From: Pedobacter terrae
GTDB lineage: Bacteria; Bacteroidota; Bacteroidia; Sphingobacteriales; Sphingobacteriaceae
Direction: 5' to 3'
Assembly: GCF_900100705.1 (NCBI RefSeq)
Contig: NZ_FNCH01000003.1
Coordinates: forward strand, 1 to 64,000
DNA length: 64,000 nt
Shown: positions 17,626 through 26,465 of the stretch, one piece after another
Position numbering within the stretch: the first letter of the stretch is position 1
Layout of the letters: each line of letters starts with the position of its first letter
Translations under genes and position numbers: made by a program
Notes under the pieces: generated by a model
Seen by the model: only the letters and a program-made list of their open reading frames with translations
What the model was told of the DNA's origin: nothing
The model's database searches: none

Positions 17626-18012
17626 ATGGATATATTTCAATCACCTCTAATGTCGTTACCAGGTATAACACCAGAGGAATACTCCTATTTACAACAAGCC
17701 ACAACAGGTTTAACTGAAGAGCAGTTGCGTAATTTCCTGATGGTTTACAGCAGTAAAAGAAAAAACCCATCTGATATGTTGATTTTCTGTTTAATTGGAT
17801 TGTTTGCTGTTCCAGGTTTGCAGCGGTTTATTATAGGCCAGATCGGCATGGGTATTTTATACCTTTTAACTGCGGGTTTATGCTTTATCGGATCAATTAT
17901 CGATGTGGTAAACCACAAAACCCTTGCTTTTGAGCACAACCAGAAAATGGTTTTTGAAAGCTTACAGATGGTCAGAATGGGCGGGGGATTCCAGCAGGCA
18001 GGAAAATTCTAA
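17626..18012 (+). CDS. TM2 domain protein
   Basis: A 128-residue protein with the TM2 domain, two adjacent membrane helices joined by a short loop: LIGLFAVPGLQRFIIGQIGMGILYLLTAGLCFIGSIIDVV, in which the G-x-x-RF-x-x-G-x-x-G-x-x-x-L pattern is typical. The soluble N-terminal part (about 50 residues) has EEQLRNFLMVY. Role unknown. It follows the DUF2752 gene by 5 nt and is closed by a terminator at 18037-18070. Confidence 0.85.
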   Translation: MDIFQSPLMSLPGITPEEYSYLQQATTGLTEEQLRNFLMVYSSKRKNPSDMLIFCLIGLFAVPGLQRFIIGQIGMGILYLLTAGLCFIGSIIDVVNHKTLAFEHNQKMVFESLQMVRMGGGFQQAGKF

Positions 18013-18036
18013 GATAACCAAGTTTTTGATGTTTAC

Positions 18037-18070
18037 ATCCGTATCCAAATAAATTGGGTGCGGATTTTTT
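18037..18070 (+). terminator. Terminator after the DUF2752-TM2 unit
   Basis: Ten-bp stem ATCCGTATCC (18037-18046) / GGGTGCGGAT (18056-18065), fully paired allowing two G-U pairs, followed by TTTTTT. Confidence 0.75.
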
Positions 18071-18129
18071 CTGTTGAATGAAGGGTAAGAAAAAGAAAAC
18101 TAAAGCAATGAAATTTCTATATTTATCGA

Positions 18130-19227
18130 ATGAAATTAGCTGAAATTACCAATTATTTAGAAAGCATTGCGCCACTTAATTATCAGGAAGATTACGATAA
18201 TGCTGGCTTAATAGTGGGCGACCCAAACATGGAAGTCCGTGCTGCTTTGGTGGCTTTAGATTGTGTAGAGAAAATTGTGGATGAAGCCATTTCGACAGGA
18301 TGCAATTTGATTATTACCCACCATCCGATAGTTTTTAAAGGGCTAAAAAAACTCAATGGAAAAAACTACGTGGAACGTGTAGTGTTAAAAGCCATTAAAA
18401 ACAACATTGCGCTTTATGCCATTCATACCAATTTAGATAGTATCCATACCGGTGTAAATGCGAGGATCTGTGAACGTTTGGGCTTAACAGGTACAAAGGT
18501 ACTTTTACCAAAAGCAGGTTTGTTAAAAAAACTGGTTACTTATTGTCCGCAGGCCCAGGCAGAGCAATTACGATCTGCATTGTTTTATGCGGGTGCAGGG
18601 AACATTGGCAACTATAGCGAGTGTAGTTTTAATGCTGATGGTTTTGGCACTTTTAAGGGAAATGAAAATTCAGACCCTTTTGTGGGCGAAAAAGGTATTC
18701 GCCACCGCGAGGCTGAAGTGCGGATCGAAATGGTTTACCCTACACAGGCAGAGCGGAAAATTCTGGTTGCTTTGTTCGAGAACCATCCTTACGAAGAAGT
18801 AGCTTACGATATTTATAAACTCGAAAACAAACACGAATTGGTGGGTTCGGGTATGGTGGGCTGGCTGGAATACGATATGGATGCTTACGATTTTCTGCAT
18901 TTGGTGAAAGATAGCATGCAGGCCAAAGTGGTGAGACATACAGAAGTAATTGGCAAAAGGATTAAAAAAGTTGCGGTTTGTGGAGGTTCGGGAAGCTTCC
19001 TGTTAAAAGAAGCCATTGCTGCCGGAGCGGATGCATTTATAACCGCAGATTTTAAATATCATGAGTTTTTTGATGCGGAGGAAAAATTGATCATTGCCGA
19101 CATCGGACACTTTGAAACTGAACAATTTACCTCAAATTTATTGCTTGAAATTATTCAGAAAAAATTTACTAACTTTGCAATCCGTTTAACGGAGCAAAAT
19201 ACAAACCCCATAAATTACTTGTTTTAA
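18130..19227 (+). CDS. Nif3-like dinuclear metal center protein (YqfO/GCH1 type 2)
   Basis: A 365-residue protein of the Nif3/YbgI/YqfO family, which forms toroidal hexamers around a dinuclear metal site. Features are NYQEDYDNAGLIVGDP, NLIITHHPIVFKGLK (metal-binding HH), AIHTNLDSIHTGVNARI, an inserted central domain of the YqfO type (about residues 125-235), and the C-terminal VAVCGGSGSFL, ADIGHFETEQF with the remaining ligands. The biochemical role is not settled, despite the GTP cyclohydrolase name. It overlaps the zinc-ribbon gene by one nucleotide (TAATG), so translation is coupled. A TATATTTA box lies 4 nt before the ATG. Confidence 0.92.
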   Translation: MKLAEITNYLESIAPLNYQEDYDNAGLIVGDPNMEVRAALVALDCVEKIVDEAISTGCNLIITHHPIVFKGLKKLNGKNYVERVVLKAIKNNIALYAIHTNLDSIHTGVNARICERLGLTGTKVLLPKAGLLKKLVTYCPQAQAEQLRSALFYAGAGNIGNYSECSFNADGFGTFKGNENSDPFVGEKGIRHREAEVRIEMVYPTQAERKILVALFENHPYEEVAYDIYKLENKHELVGSGMVGWLEYDMDAYDFLHLVKDSMQAKVVRHTEVIGKRIKKVAVCGGSGSFLLKEAIAAGADAFITADFKYHEFFDAEEKLIIADIGHFETEQFTSNLLLEIIQKKFTNFAIRLTEQNTNPINYLF

Positions 19228-19970
19228 TGGAACAAACCGTAGAACAAAAGCTAAAAGCTTTATACGAATTACAAAATATCCACACAAAAATTGATAAGAT
19301 CCGCCAGGTGCGTGGTGAATTACCAATGGAGGTTGCCGATCTTGAGGATGACGTTTTAGGATTAGAAACTAGAATTGCAAAAATCAAAGCTGAGCTTGAT
19401 GATCTTGAAGATTCGATCGTAACACGTAAAAATACAATTAAAGATGCGCAAGCAGCGATCAAAAGATATGATACTCAATTAAAAGAAGTTAAAAATAACC
19501 GTGAATACGATGCTTTAACTAAAGAAATTGAGATCCAAGGTTTAGATATCCAGGTTTCTGAAAAGAAAATTAAAGAACACGGTTTCGAAATCACTTCTAA
19601 AACTGAAATCTATGAGGCAGCTAAAGCAGAATTAGATGGCAGAAAGAAAGATTTAGAGGTTAAAAAAGGCGAATTGGATGTAATTACTGCTGAAACTGAA
19701 AAAGAAGAGCAGGATTTACAAAAGAAAGCAGATAAAGCTGAGCCTCAAATTGAAGAGCGTTTGTTGGTTGCCTATAAACGTTTACGCAAAAATGCGGTAA
19801 ATGGTTTGGCTGTAGTAACTATCGATCGCGATTCTTGCTCTGGTTGTTTCAACCAGATTCCACCTCAACGTCAGTTAGATATCCGTCAACGTAAAAAAAT
19901 TATCGTTTGTGAACACTGCGGGCGTATTTTGGTTGATGAAGCTTTAACACACGAAGTAGCAGAAGCTTAA
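19227..19970 (+). CDS. C4-type zinc ribbon, coiled-coil protein
   Basis: A 247-residue protein: a long antiparallel coiled coil (about residues 1-175, rich in Lys, Glu and Leu) followed by a C4 zinc ribbon with CSGCFNQIPPQRQLDI and CEHCGRIL. This is the CT398/zf-RING_7 architecture, proposed to act as an adaptor for sigma-54 or other proteins in some bacteria. It is fused in translation to the Nif3 gene by TAATG overlap, an arrangement conserved in many bacteria. A strong terminator follows at 19992. Confidence 0.9.
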   Translation: MEQTVEQKLKALYELQNIHTKIDKIRQVRGELPMEVADLEDDVLGLETRIAKIKAELDDLEDSIVTRKNTIKDAQAAIKRYDTQLKEVKNNREYDALTKEIEIQGLDIQVSEKKIKEHGFEITSKTEIYEAAKAELDGRKKDLEVKKGELDVITAETEKEEQDLQKKADKAEPQIEERLLVAYKRLRKNAVNGLAVVTIDRDSCSGCFNQIPPQRQLDIRQRKKIIVCEHCGRILVDEALTHEVAEA

Positions 19971-19991
19971 TCTAAATTATAAGATTATTTG

Positions 19992-20020
19992 AACGTCCCG
20001 ATTTAATCGGGACGTTTTTT
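19992..20020 (+). terminator. Strong rho-independent terminator
   Basis: Eleven-bp perfect stem AACGTCCCGAT (19992-20002) / ATCGGGACGTT (20006-20016) with a 3-nt loop and a T6 tail. It ends the Nif3-zinc ribbon operon. Confidence 0.92.
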
Positions 20021-20139
20021 GTTTTAGCTTCTTTTCTTGTGCTACACAAAACAAGAATATGATTTTAGCGTTAATGTAGATATTTGTTTAATGTGAAGCT
20101 GTCGTGGCAGCATCGAACAGTACCGAAATAGAATCCCTA

Positions 20140-21627
20140 ATGAATAAAAGCTTCCGTTTTTTTATAACGTCTGCACTGCTCCTTTCTCCTTTGTTTTCAC
20201 TTGCAAACTTCGATTTTAATAACAATTGCTTAAATGCTTATAAAAGTATATTCGAATTGAAGTTGGGTAACGCAAGGGCCTATATCTCTACAGAAAAAAA
20301 ACAGCATCCCAACAACGCCATTATTCCGCTTCTGGAAAATTATGTAGATTATTTTACAGTTTTAACCTCAGAGAGTAAGGCTGATTTTGACCGTTTGAAA
20401 GGAAATAAATCTAAACGGTTGGATCAAATAAGCGACGACGATAAAAATTCGCCATACTACCTCTATGCTCAGGCAGAAATTAATTTGCAATGGGCGCTCA
20501 TTCGTGGTCGTTTTGGAGAGTATTTTAACGCCGCTATGGAAGTTAAAAGAGCGAACAGCCTTTTGCAGGATAATAATAAGAAGTTTCCAAATTTTCATCT
20601 AAACTTAAAAGGACTGGGTTTGATCAATGCCGTTTTGGGTAATCTTCCTGATGGCGCTTTAAAAACAGCACTTTCAACTTTTGGTATTAAAGGGAATTTG
20701 CAGAGTGGATTAAATATGTTCGAAAAGCTGGCAGATAATCTGCCAAAGTCATCTTATGAACCTTTTTACGAAGAAGTGGTGTTTTATTACGCTTATGTAT
20801 TAACTGATGTGGCACACAGCCCGCAGGCATATGCCAAAACCATGAAGTATACCGAACGGATTGCAGATACCAGTTTATTAAAAAGTTATTTGCAAAGTTA
20901 TGTATGCATTAAAAACGGGCACAGTGAACAAGCTATTTCTATTTTGGCCAAGCGACCAGAGGGAGGTGTTTATCAGCCTTTTCCTTATCTGGACTATTTA
21001 GAAGGAATTGCGCATTTAAATAAACTCGACCTCAATGCCAGCACCCATTTCAACCGGTTTTTACAGACCACAAAGGGTGTAAACTTTGTAAAGGATGCTT
21101 ACCTTCATCTGGGTTGGATCGCTCTTCTTAAAGGAGATAAAGCAACATATATGGCCTTTGCGGCAAAGGCTGTTAAAAATGGCTATACTTACATGGAAAA
21201 GGATAAGCAAGCCAAGACTGAAGCTTCAGCAGAAACACCAGCCGTTGATCTTTTAAAAGCCAGACTGCTGTTTGACGGTGGTTATTTAAGCAGGGCCTTA
21301 CAGGCAATTGATGGGAAAAAGGCAACGGATTACACTAACAATAAAGACAGAATAGAACTAAATTATCGTTTAGGTAGAATTTACGATGATTTAGGGAAAG
21401 ATGATCAGGCATTAGCGGCTTATCAGGAAACGATTAATGACGGGAAAAACCTGAAGTATTATTTTGCGGCGAATGCTGCGGTGCAGATGGGTAAGATTTA
21501 TGAAAGAAGAAAAAACCTGGCAAAAGCAAAAGAGGCTTTCAATACTGCCATTGCCATGAAAAATCATGAGTTTGAAAGCAGTATTGAAAACCAGGCCAGA
21601 GCCGGGTTAAAACGGTTAGTTAATTAA
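20140..21627 (+). CDS. Secreted tetratricopeptide repeat protein
   Basis: A 495-residue protein with a signal peptide (MNKSFRFFITSALLLSPLFSLANF). Most of the mature part is helical; clear TPR units near the C-terminus are LNYRLGRIYDDLGKDDQALAAYQETI and AAVQMGKIYERRKNLAKAKEAF, and a longer middle region resembles TPR-like outer-membrane-associated helical proteins. The ATG at 20140 starts the signal peptide directly; the GTG at 20104 would put 12 odd residues before it. The stop overlaps the convergent KAS III gene by 4 nt. No specific role can be assigned. Confidence 0.82.
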   Translation: MNKSFRFFITSALLLSPLFSLANFDFNNNCLNAYKSIFELKLGNARAYISTEKKQHPNNAIIPLLENYVDYFTVLTSESKADFDRLKGNKSKRLDQISDDDKNSPYYLYAQAEINLQWALIRGRFGEYFNAAMEVKRANSLLQDNNKKFPNFHLNLKGLGLINAVLGNLPDGALKTALSTFGIKGNLQSGLNMFEKLADNLPKSSYEPFYEEVVFYYAYVLTDVAHSPQAYAKTMKYTERIADTSLLKSYLQSYVCIKNGHSEQAISILAKRPEGGVYQPFPYLDYLEGIAHLNKLDLNASTHFNRFLQTTKGVNFVKDAYLHLGWIALLKGDKATYMAFAAKAVKNGYTYMEKDKQAKTEASAETPAVDLLKARLLFDGGYLSRALQAIDGKKATDYTNNKDRIELNYRLGRIYDDLGKDDQALAAYQETINDGKNLKYYFAANAAVQMGKIYERRKNLAKAKEAFNTAIAMKNHEFESSIENQARAGLKRLVN

Positions 21628-22700
21628 AAGCGGTGTATAAAAGCATTAATGTGCATACCTGCTCCTACTGAAGCAAATACAGCTACATCGCCAGCCTTCA
21701 CGTTATAACCTTTAACTTCCCCTTTTAATACCAGGTCGAGTAAGGTTGGTACAGTGGCAACAGAACTGTTTCCTAACCACGAAATCGTCATCGGAACTAA
21801 GTTTTCCGGCACTGTATCCTTTCCATAAAGTTTGAACAAACGCTTCATGATAGCGGCATCCATTTTACCATTAGCCTGGTGCACAAATACAATGTTTACA
21901 TCATCAACACTAATGCCCGCTTTGTCTATAGCTTTTTTAATGACCTGAGGTACCTGGATTACCGCAAATTCGTAAAGTTTACGCCCATTCATTTTCAGGT
22001 AGAAGTTTCCGCTAGTCTCATCAGGATTGTATCCTTTGCCCATGGTGAGTAAATTACCATGATTAACGGCGTGCGTTTCTGTTTTATGGGCTAATATTCC
22101 TCTTTTTTCTGTTCCTTCTTCTGCTTCGAAAATTACAGCTCCGGCACCATCCGAAAAGATCATGCTATCACGGTCATGCGGATCGATAATTCGGCTTAAA
22201 GTTTCAGCGCCAATAACCATAACGCGTTTGGCATCGCCACTTTTTATATAGTAATCGGCCTGTATTGCGCCTTGAACCCATCCTGGGCAACCAAAAATGA
22301 TATCGTAGGCAACGCAATCGGGATTTTGAATGCCGAGTTGTTGTTTAACCTTTGAAGCTAAAGATGGTAAAATATCTGTGCGGTTACTACCCAAAGGGAT
22401 ATCGCCAAAGTTATGACAGAATATAATATAGTCTAAGGTTTCTTTATCTATGCCTGCATTTTCAATGGCTTTTTCTGCTGCTTTTGCGCCAATATGATTG
22501 CTTAACTGATCAGGACAGGCATAACGACGCTCTACGATCTCTGTAATTTCAGAAAATTTATGAATGATCTCTGCATTCTCTTTTTCCAGTACGTTTCCGT
22601 TCTCAAAAAATGTCGAGTTTAAGAATTCATCACCAGAAATAATATTTTTTGGAATATAACTTCCGGTACCGGTTATTACCGTATTTATTGCTTTGCTCAT
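21624..22700 (-). CDS. 3-oxoacyl-ACP synthase III family protein
   Basis: A 358-residue thiolase-fold condensing enzyme of the KAS III (FabH-like) family. The active-site cysteine lies in AYDIIFGCPGWVQGA, the histidine in IVFVHQANGKMDAAIM, and the asparagine in SWLGNSSVATVP. The sequence GDGAGAV appears as FSDGAGAVIFE. It may start fatty acid chains, or act in a specialised branch such as head-to-head or aryl polyene type reactions; the sequence does not decide. The start at 22700 (MSKAINTVITGTGSYIP) matches the family; the ATG at 22721 would add seven residues. It is not in a fab gene cluster here. Confidence 0.87.
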   Translation of the reverse strand: MSKAINTVITGTGSYIPKNIISGDEFLNSTFFENGNVLEKENAEIIHKFSEITEIVERRYACPDQLSNHIGAKAAEKAIENAGIDKETLDYIIFCHNFGDIPLGSNRTDILPSLASKVKQQLGIQNPDCVAYDIIFGCPGWVQGAIQADYYIKSGDAKRVMVIGAETLSRIIDPHDRDSMIFSDGAGAVIFEAEEGTEKRGILAHKTETHAVNHGNLLTMGKGYNPDETSGNFYLKMNGRKLYEFAVIQVPQVIKKAIDKAGISVDDVNIVFVHQANGKMDAAIMKRLFKLYGKDTVPENLVPMTISWLGNSSVATVPTLLDLVLKGEVKGYNVKAGDVAVFASVGAGMHINAFIHRF

Positions 22701-22778
22701 AATTATAATACCGCATACCAAAACGGTATGTAGTATAAAAATATCAATTATATTCGATATTCGAAAATAAATTTAATT

Positions 22779-23432
22779 TTAGCGAAGCTTATTTTCAAGG
22801 GCAAACTTTAATAATCCTGCTTTCCCGGTTACATTTAGCTTTTGCGCCATGTTTTTCCGGTGGGTATCAACAGTGTTTAAAGCTATAAATAATTTTTGGG
22901 CAATTTGCTGTGAAGAATAGTCTTCGCTAATCAATTTCAGGATTTCCATTTCACGTGCAGTTAAGTTGTGGCTTTTTTGGAAATGGTCACCATCGTTAAA
23001 TACAGATGAAGCAGGCGGATCTGATTTTGCTTTTTGGAAATATTCCTCTCCCTGTTGTATGCCAATTATGATTTCAAATAGTGTTTCTGCGTTGGTATCT
23101 TTCTGGATAAAGGCCCTCACGCCGATATCCTCGAGTTTAGCAGATAGTTTGGTTGTATAATACATCGATAATACCATTATTTTTACCGAAGGAAATAACT
23201 GGCGCACCTTTTCTGCGGCCATTTCACCATCTAGAATGGGCATGTTTAAATCGAGAATTAAAACATCTGGCAGCTGGTGATTAAGCAGATGCAAAATTTC
23301 TTTTCCGTTGGCGGCCATTCCAATTACCTTAAAATCAGATTGTTCAGAAAGGATTGCAAATAGCCCTTCTGCAAACAGTTTGTGATCATCTGCAATCATA
23401 ATGGTTATGGGGCGCTGTTGAATCTTGTCCAT
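22779..23432 (-). CDS. LuxR/NarL family response regulator (system 1)
   Basis: A 217-residue response regulator. The receiver domain has the acidic pair in IADDHKLF and the phosphoacceptor D61 in LILDLNMP, with conserved S/T and K (QKD) after it. The C-terminal helix-turn-helix is LTAREMEILKLISEDYSSQQIAQKLFIALNTVDTHRKNM, the NarL/LuxR (GerE) type. It overlaps the sensor kinase stop by one nucleotide, so the two form an operon with the kinase gene first. The recognition-helix sequence TVDTHRKN is close to that of the second regulator at 42875 (TVTTHRKN), consistent with similar DNA sites. Confidence 0.93.
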   Translation of the reverse strand: MDKIQQRPITIMIADDHKLFAEGLFAILSEQSDFKVIGMAANGKEILHLLNHQLPDVLILDLNMPILDGEMAAEKVRQLFPSVKIMVLSMYYTTKLSAKLEDIGVRAFIQKDTNAETLFEIIIGIQQGEEYFQKAKSDPPASSVFNDGDHFQKSHNLTAREMEILKLISEDYSSQQIAQKLFIALNTVDTHRKNMAQKLNVTGKAGLLKFALENKLR

Positions 23433-25303
23433 TAGTTTAGTGGAATATCAATAGTTGTAGTTGTGCCGTTCTGATTACTATCTACCTGGATGTTACCGTT
23501 GAGGTAATTTACCCTCGATAGAATATTTTGAATGCCTAAGCCCTTTTTGTCTGTGTCGGGATTAAAACCGATGCCATTGTCTTCTGCCATAATGCTAATT
23601 CTTTCTGTAAATGATAAAATTTGTATGGTTGCCTTTGAGGCAAAAGAGTGTCTGATGATGTTATTGACCAATTCGTTAACAATCCGATAAATGGTAATTT
23701 CCATTCCGCTATCAATAGGCTGTTCTACCTGAAAAACGAACTCAAATGCAATTTTACCAGAATGGTTAAGGATTTTAAAATGTTCATTTAATGTTTCAAT
23801 CAGACCATGTTGTTCAAAGTTTTTGGGCATCAGGTTATGCGATATTTCCCTTAAGTCTGCACATGCCTTTTCGATCATGCCAATGGTTTGATCATAAAAT
23901 ATGCGGTCATTTTCAGTAAGTTTTAAAACTTTTTGCTGAAAAGCGGTGATATTTAGTTTTATAATCGATAATGTTCCGCCCAGATCATCATGTAAATCAC
24001 GGGCCAAACGTGTTCTTTCATCTTCCTGAGCATTGAAAATACCATCTGCCAGATCAACCTGGTGCTTACTTTTTTCTTCCAGCAGGATTTCTTTTTCTTT
24101 TTTCAAAAAATTATACCGCTGTGTTAGTGCAAATGAAAGAAAAATGATTTCTGCCGTTAAGCCTACCACTAACCCGTTTGGTTTTAATAAATTAAAGTTA
24201 GTAAGGCCTAAAGTGTTAAAAACATAATTAAAAACGCCAAATAACAGCATCACGGTTGCAATAAAATAATACCAGCCTAACTTATAGCCAGATCTTATTC
24301 TTTCTACCACACCAATAATAATAATGATTACAGTAAGAAGTGCCAGAAAATTGTTGATGTAAAAAACCGTTTTTTCTAAAATAATAAATGATTTAAAGAA
24401 CATAAATACTGGAATGACAGACATGACCCAGCAAAACCTTTTATAATAGTTTGTAAAACGGTATAACTTACTGTTTATCCTGTTTTGATTCACAAACAGC
24501 TGCATGACCTGGATCAACAAGCCACAGCTTAATGATGCCATTATTAACCGCATGTAATCTTGCAGGCCGGGCAAGTTTGGGTAAAACCACTGGAAAGCCA
24601 GTCCCTCTTCTTCCAGAATGAAAATTAAGGTGCAAAAAATGTAAATGGCGTAATATAGGTGGATATTATCTCTTACCGAAGCAAACATTAATAAGTTAAA
24701 GATTACCGCGAATACAAAAATACCAGTGTAAAATCCAAACAAAGTGTGCTGCGGAATTTCTGCCTGAATAATGTCAACATCACGGCCGATAGACATTGGC
24801 ATATACATATTCTGTCCGCGTTTATCTGCCCACAAATAAAAGGTAGCTTTCTCGTGAGGCAAAAGAATAATTGGATAGATGAAGCTCCTGTTGTGATAAG
24901 GACGTTGTTTAAAAGGGAAATGATCGCCGGTTAAACCTAGCGGATAAATCTTTCCCTGCTCATTTACTTTAAACAACTGGAGTTGATTAATGCTCGAACT
25001 CTGTTCCTTAAACATCAGGTGTACAGCTTGGTCCAGTGTATTTTCTATATCAAAAGCAATCCAATAATAAGATTGGGTATAACCTTTACTAAAAACTTTT
25101 CCTGCTATTAATGGGCTGAGTTTACTGGCCTGTTTATATTTTATAACAGAGTCGATGGTTAGGTTTAAATTTTTGTCTTCGTAAAAATAACCATGTTTAC
25201 TGATACTGAATTTTTTGGCCGTGTCAATTTGTATGGGGTTGCCTTGCTGCGCAAAACATACCTGAAATGGAAGTAGAAAAAATAAGCATAAAAATTTGTT
25301 CAT
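23432..25303 (-). CDS. 7TMR-DISM sensor histidine kinase (system 1)
   Basis: A 623-residue sensor kinase: signal peptide (to about CFAQQ), periplasmic DISM extracellular domain type 2 (about 30-185, with YTQSYYWIAFDIEN), a seven-helix DISM membrane region (about 190-395), then HisKA_3 with H438 in RTRLARDLHDDLGGT, and a HATPase with N box ELVNNIIRHS and G1 DNGIGF. It is the partner of the response regulator immediately downstream. Its start region (25303) faces a divergent three-gene secreted cassette whose upstream site at 25381-25404 is shared with system 2. The DISM domain is thought to sense carbohydrates or other small molecules; the ligand here is unknown. Confidence 0.92.
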   Translation of the reverse strand: MNKFLCLFFLLPFQVCFAQQGNPIQIDTAKKFSISKHGYFYEDKNLNLTIDSVIKYKQASKLSPLIAGKVFSKGYTQSYYWIAFDIENTLDQAVHLMFKEQSSSINQLQLFKVNEQGKIYPLGLTGDHFPFKQRPYHNRSFIYPIILLPHEKATFYLWADKRGQNMYMPMSIGRDVDIIQAEIPQHTLFGFYTGIFVFAVIFNLLMFASVRDNIHLYYAIYIFCTLIFILEEEGLAFQWFYPNLPGLQDYMRLIMASLSCGLLIQVMQLFVNQNRINSKLYRFTNYYKRFCWVMSVIPVFMFFKSFIILEKTVFYINNFLALLTVIIIIIGVVERIRSGYKLGWYYFIATVMLLFGVFNYVFNTLGLTNFNLLKPNGLVVGLTAEIIFLSFALTQRYNFLKKEKEILLEEKSKHQVDLADGIFNAQEDERTRLARDLHDDLGGTLSIIKLNITAFQQKVLKLTENDRIFYDQTIGMIEKACADLREISHNLMPKNFEQHGLIETLNEHFKILNHSGKIAFEFVFQVEQPIDSGMEITIYRIVNELVNNIIRHSFASKATIQILSFTERISIMAEDNGIGFNPDTDKKGLGIQNILSRVNYLNGNIQVDSNQNGTTTTIDIPLN

Positions 25304-25374
25304 TGATGAGCGAATTTGCGGTAATAATTAACGGGGAACAAGGTTAATATTTCATAAATATAACACATAAATCA

Positions 25375-25432
25375 GGTACTAAATATACCGAGTAAAGGGT
25401 ATATAAAACACTTGAGCTGTAGGTTACTTTTA
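25375..25432 (+). promoter_or_regulatory. Inverted-repeat operator and promoter of the cassette at 25454
   Basis: AAATATACC (25381-25389), 7 nt, GGGTATAT (25397-25404) form an inverted repeat with TACC/GGTA half-sites, and a third half-site GGTA occurs at 25375-25378. Exactly 20 nt after the repeat is TACTTTTA (25425-25432), close to TAnnTTTG, and the ATG follows 21 nt later. The same layout with identical spacing lies before the WG-repeat gene at 45295-45346. TACC/GGTA-type heptamers resemble sites used by NarL-class regulators, which suits the adjacent LuxR regulator. Confidence 0.6.
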
Positions 25433-25453
25433 CATCAAACAAAACAACTTAAA

Positions 25454-26431
25454 ATGAAAAATTTCTTAGCTACTATTTTGCTCCTGTTTATGGTACAGCT
25501 GGCAAATGCTCAATCGCACGTTTCGAGAAGCGAGTATGCAAGGTATAACTGCAGATTTGCACCGAAAGGATGGAATAATGCCGAAGGTAAACTGATGTGC
25601 CCGGCCTGCGCAAAAGAAAATGAAGATGCCAGAAAAAAGAAAATAGCCGATGATAAGGCTGCGGATGAAGCAGGCAAAATCAGAAATGCAAAACTAAAGG
25701 CCGAGAACGAGGCAAACTTTAAAAAGAAGATGGCCGAAGTAAGAGAAAAAAGTAAAGTGACCGAAGTGCATGTAACGATGGGTAAAATGCCTGCAGGTAA
25801 GGCAATTGAAAAGCCCGTAAAGAAAGCTCCCGTTAAGCTTACCAAAGATTTGCTGTTTTTCGCTGATTATGCCGGATCAATGATGCCGAACGGGAACCGG
25901 TTAAATTATTTTCTGAATGAAAACGGTGACACTATTTTGAAAAGTAACGATTACTATAGCACTTTCGGGGCTTTTAGCGACAATAGAAACAATTTTCCAA
26001 AAAATATCGGTATTGTGGTTTTTAATGCGGAAAACAGATTGACTAATGGTAAAACGCTAAAAATAGTGGACATTGTTGATTTAAAAGGGAAACGGCTTTT
26101 TAATGATAACAGCATCAGTAATATTTTTCACCTAAAGGATGATTATTTTGTGATTGGCAGAAGTAAGGATTTTGGAGAGGATTCTAGCTGGGGTTATAAT
26201 TACAGAAGAATCCAGAATGTGGATATCTATAATGTTAAAACAAAAGAAACGATCACGTTGGATAAAGACCGCAATAAGGTAGAGATTTACGTAGCTTTTG
26301 ATCGCCGAAAATTCGAAGATGATGGCCTGAAAGCTATGCTTTTAAGAAGGTATAGCAATGATGATGAGGATGTATATTGTTTAAATGCTGCCGGAGAGTT
26401 GGTGGTTAAAAGATCCCAAGGTTCGAAGTGA
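25454..26431 (+). CDS. Secreted protein of unknown function, cassette 1 first gene
   Basis: A 325-residue protein. A signal peptide ends near QLANAQ-SHV. Residues 25-50 contain CRFAPKGWNNAEGKLMCPAC, which brings two or three cysteines together and could bind metal. Residues about 50-125 are highly charged (Lys, Glu, Ala-rich, likely helical coiled segment). The remainder, about 135-325, reads as alternating strands (LLFFADYAGSMM, IGIVVFNAENRL). I do not recognise a named domain. The ATG at 25454 is preferred because it starts the signal peptide and is preceded by AAAA; the 25412 start would add 14 residues. Confidence 0.75.
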   Translation: MKNFLATILLLFMVQLANAQSHVSRSEYARYNCRFAPKGWNNAEGKLMCPACAKENEDARKKKIADDKAADEAGKIRNAKLKAENEANFKKKMAEVREKSKVTEVHVTMGKMPAGKAIEKPVKKAPVKLTKDLLFFADYAGSMMPNGNRLNYFLNENGDTILKSNDYYSTFGAFSDNRNNFPKNIGIVVFNAENRLTNGKTLKIVDIVDLKGKRLFNDNSISNIFHLKDDYFVIGRSKDFGEDSSWGYNYRRIQNVDIYNVKTKETITLDKDRNKVEIYVAFDRRKFEDDGLKAMLLRRYSNDDEDVYCLNAAGELVVKRSQGSK

Positions 26432-26465
26432 TAACTTATTATTCAAAATCTAAATTAATGCTATT

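Noticed and set aside
21624..22700. Calling the KAS III gene fabH
   Set aside because: The active-site triad fits, but no fab neighbours are present and several relatives serve specialised pathways, so only the family is named.
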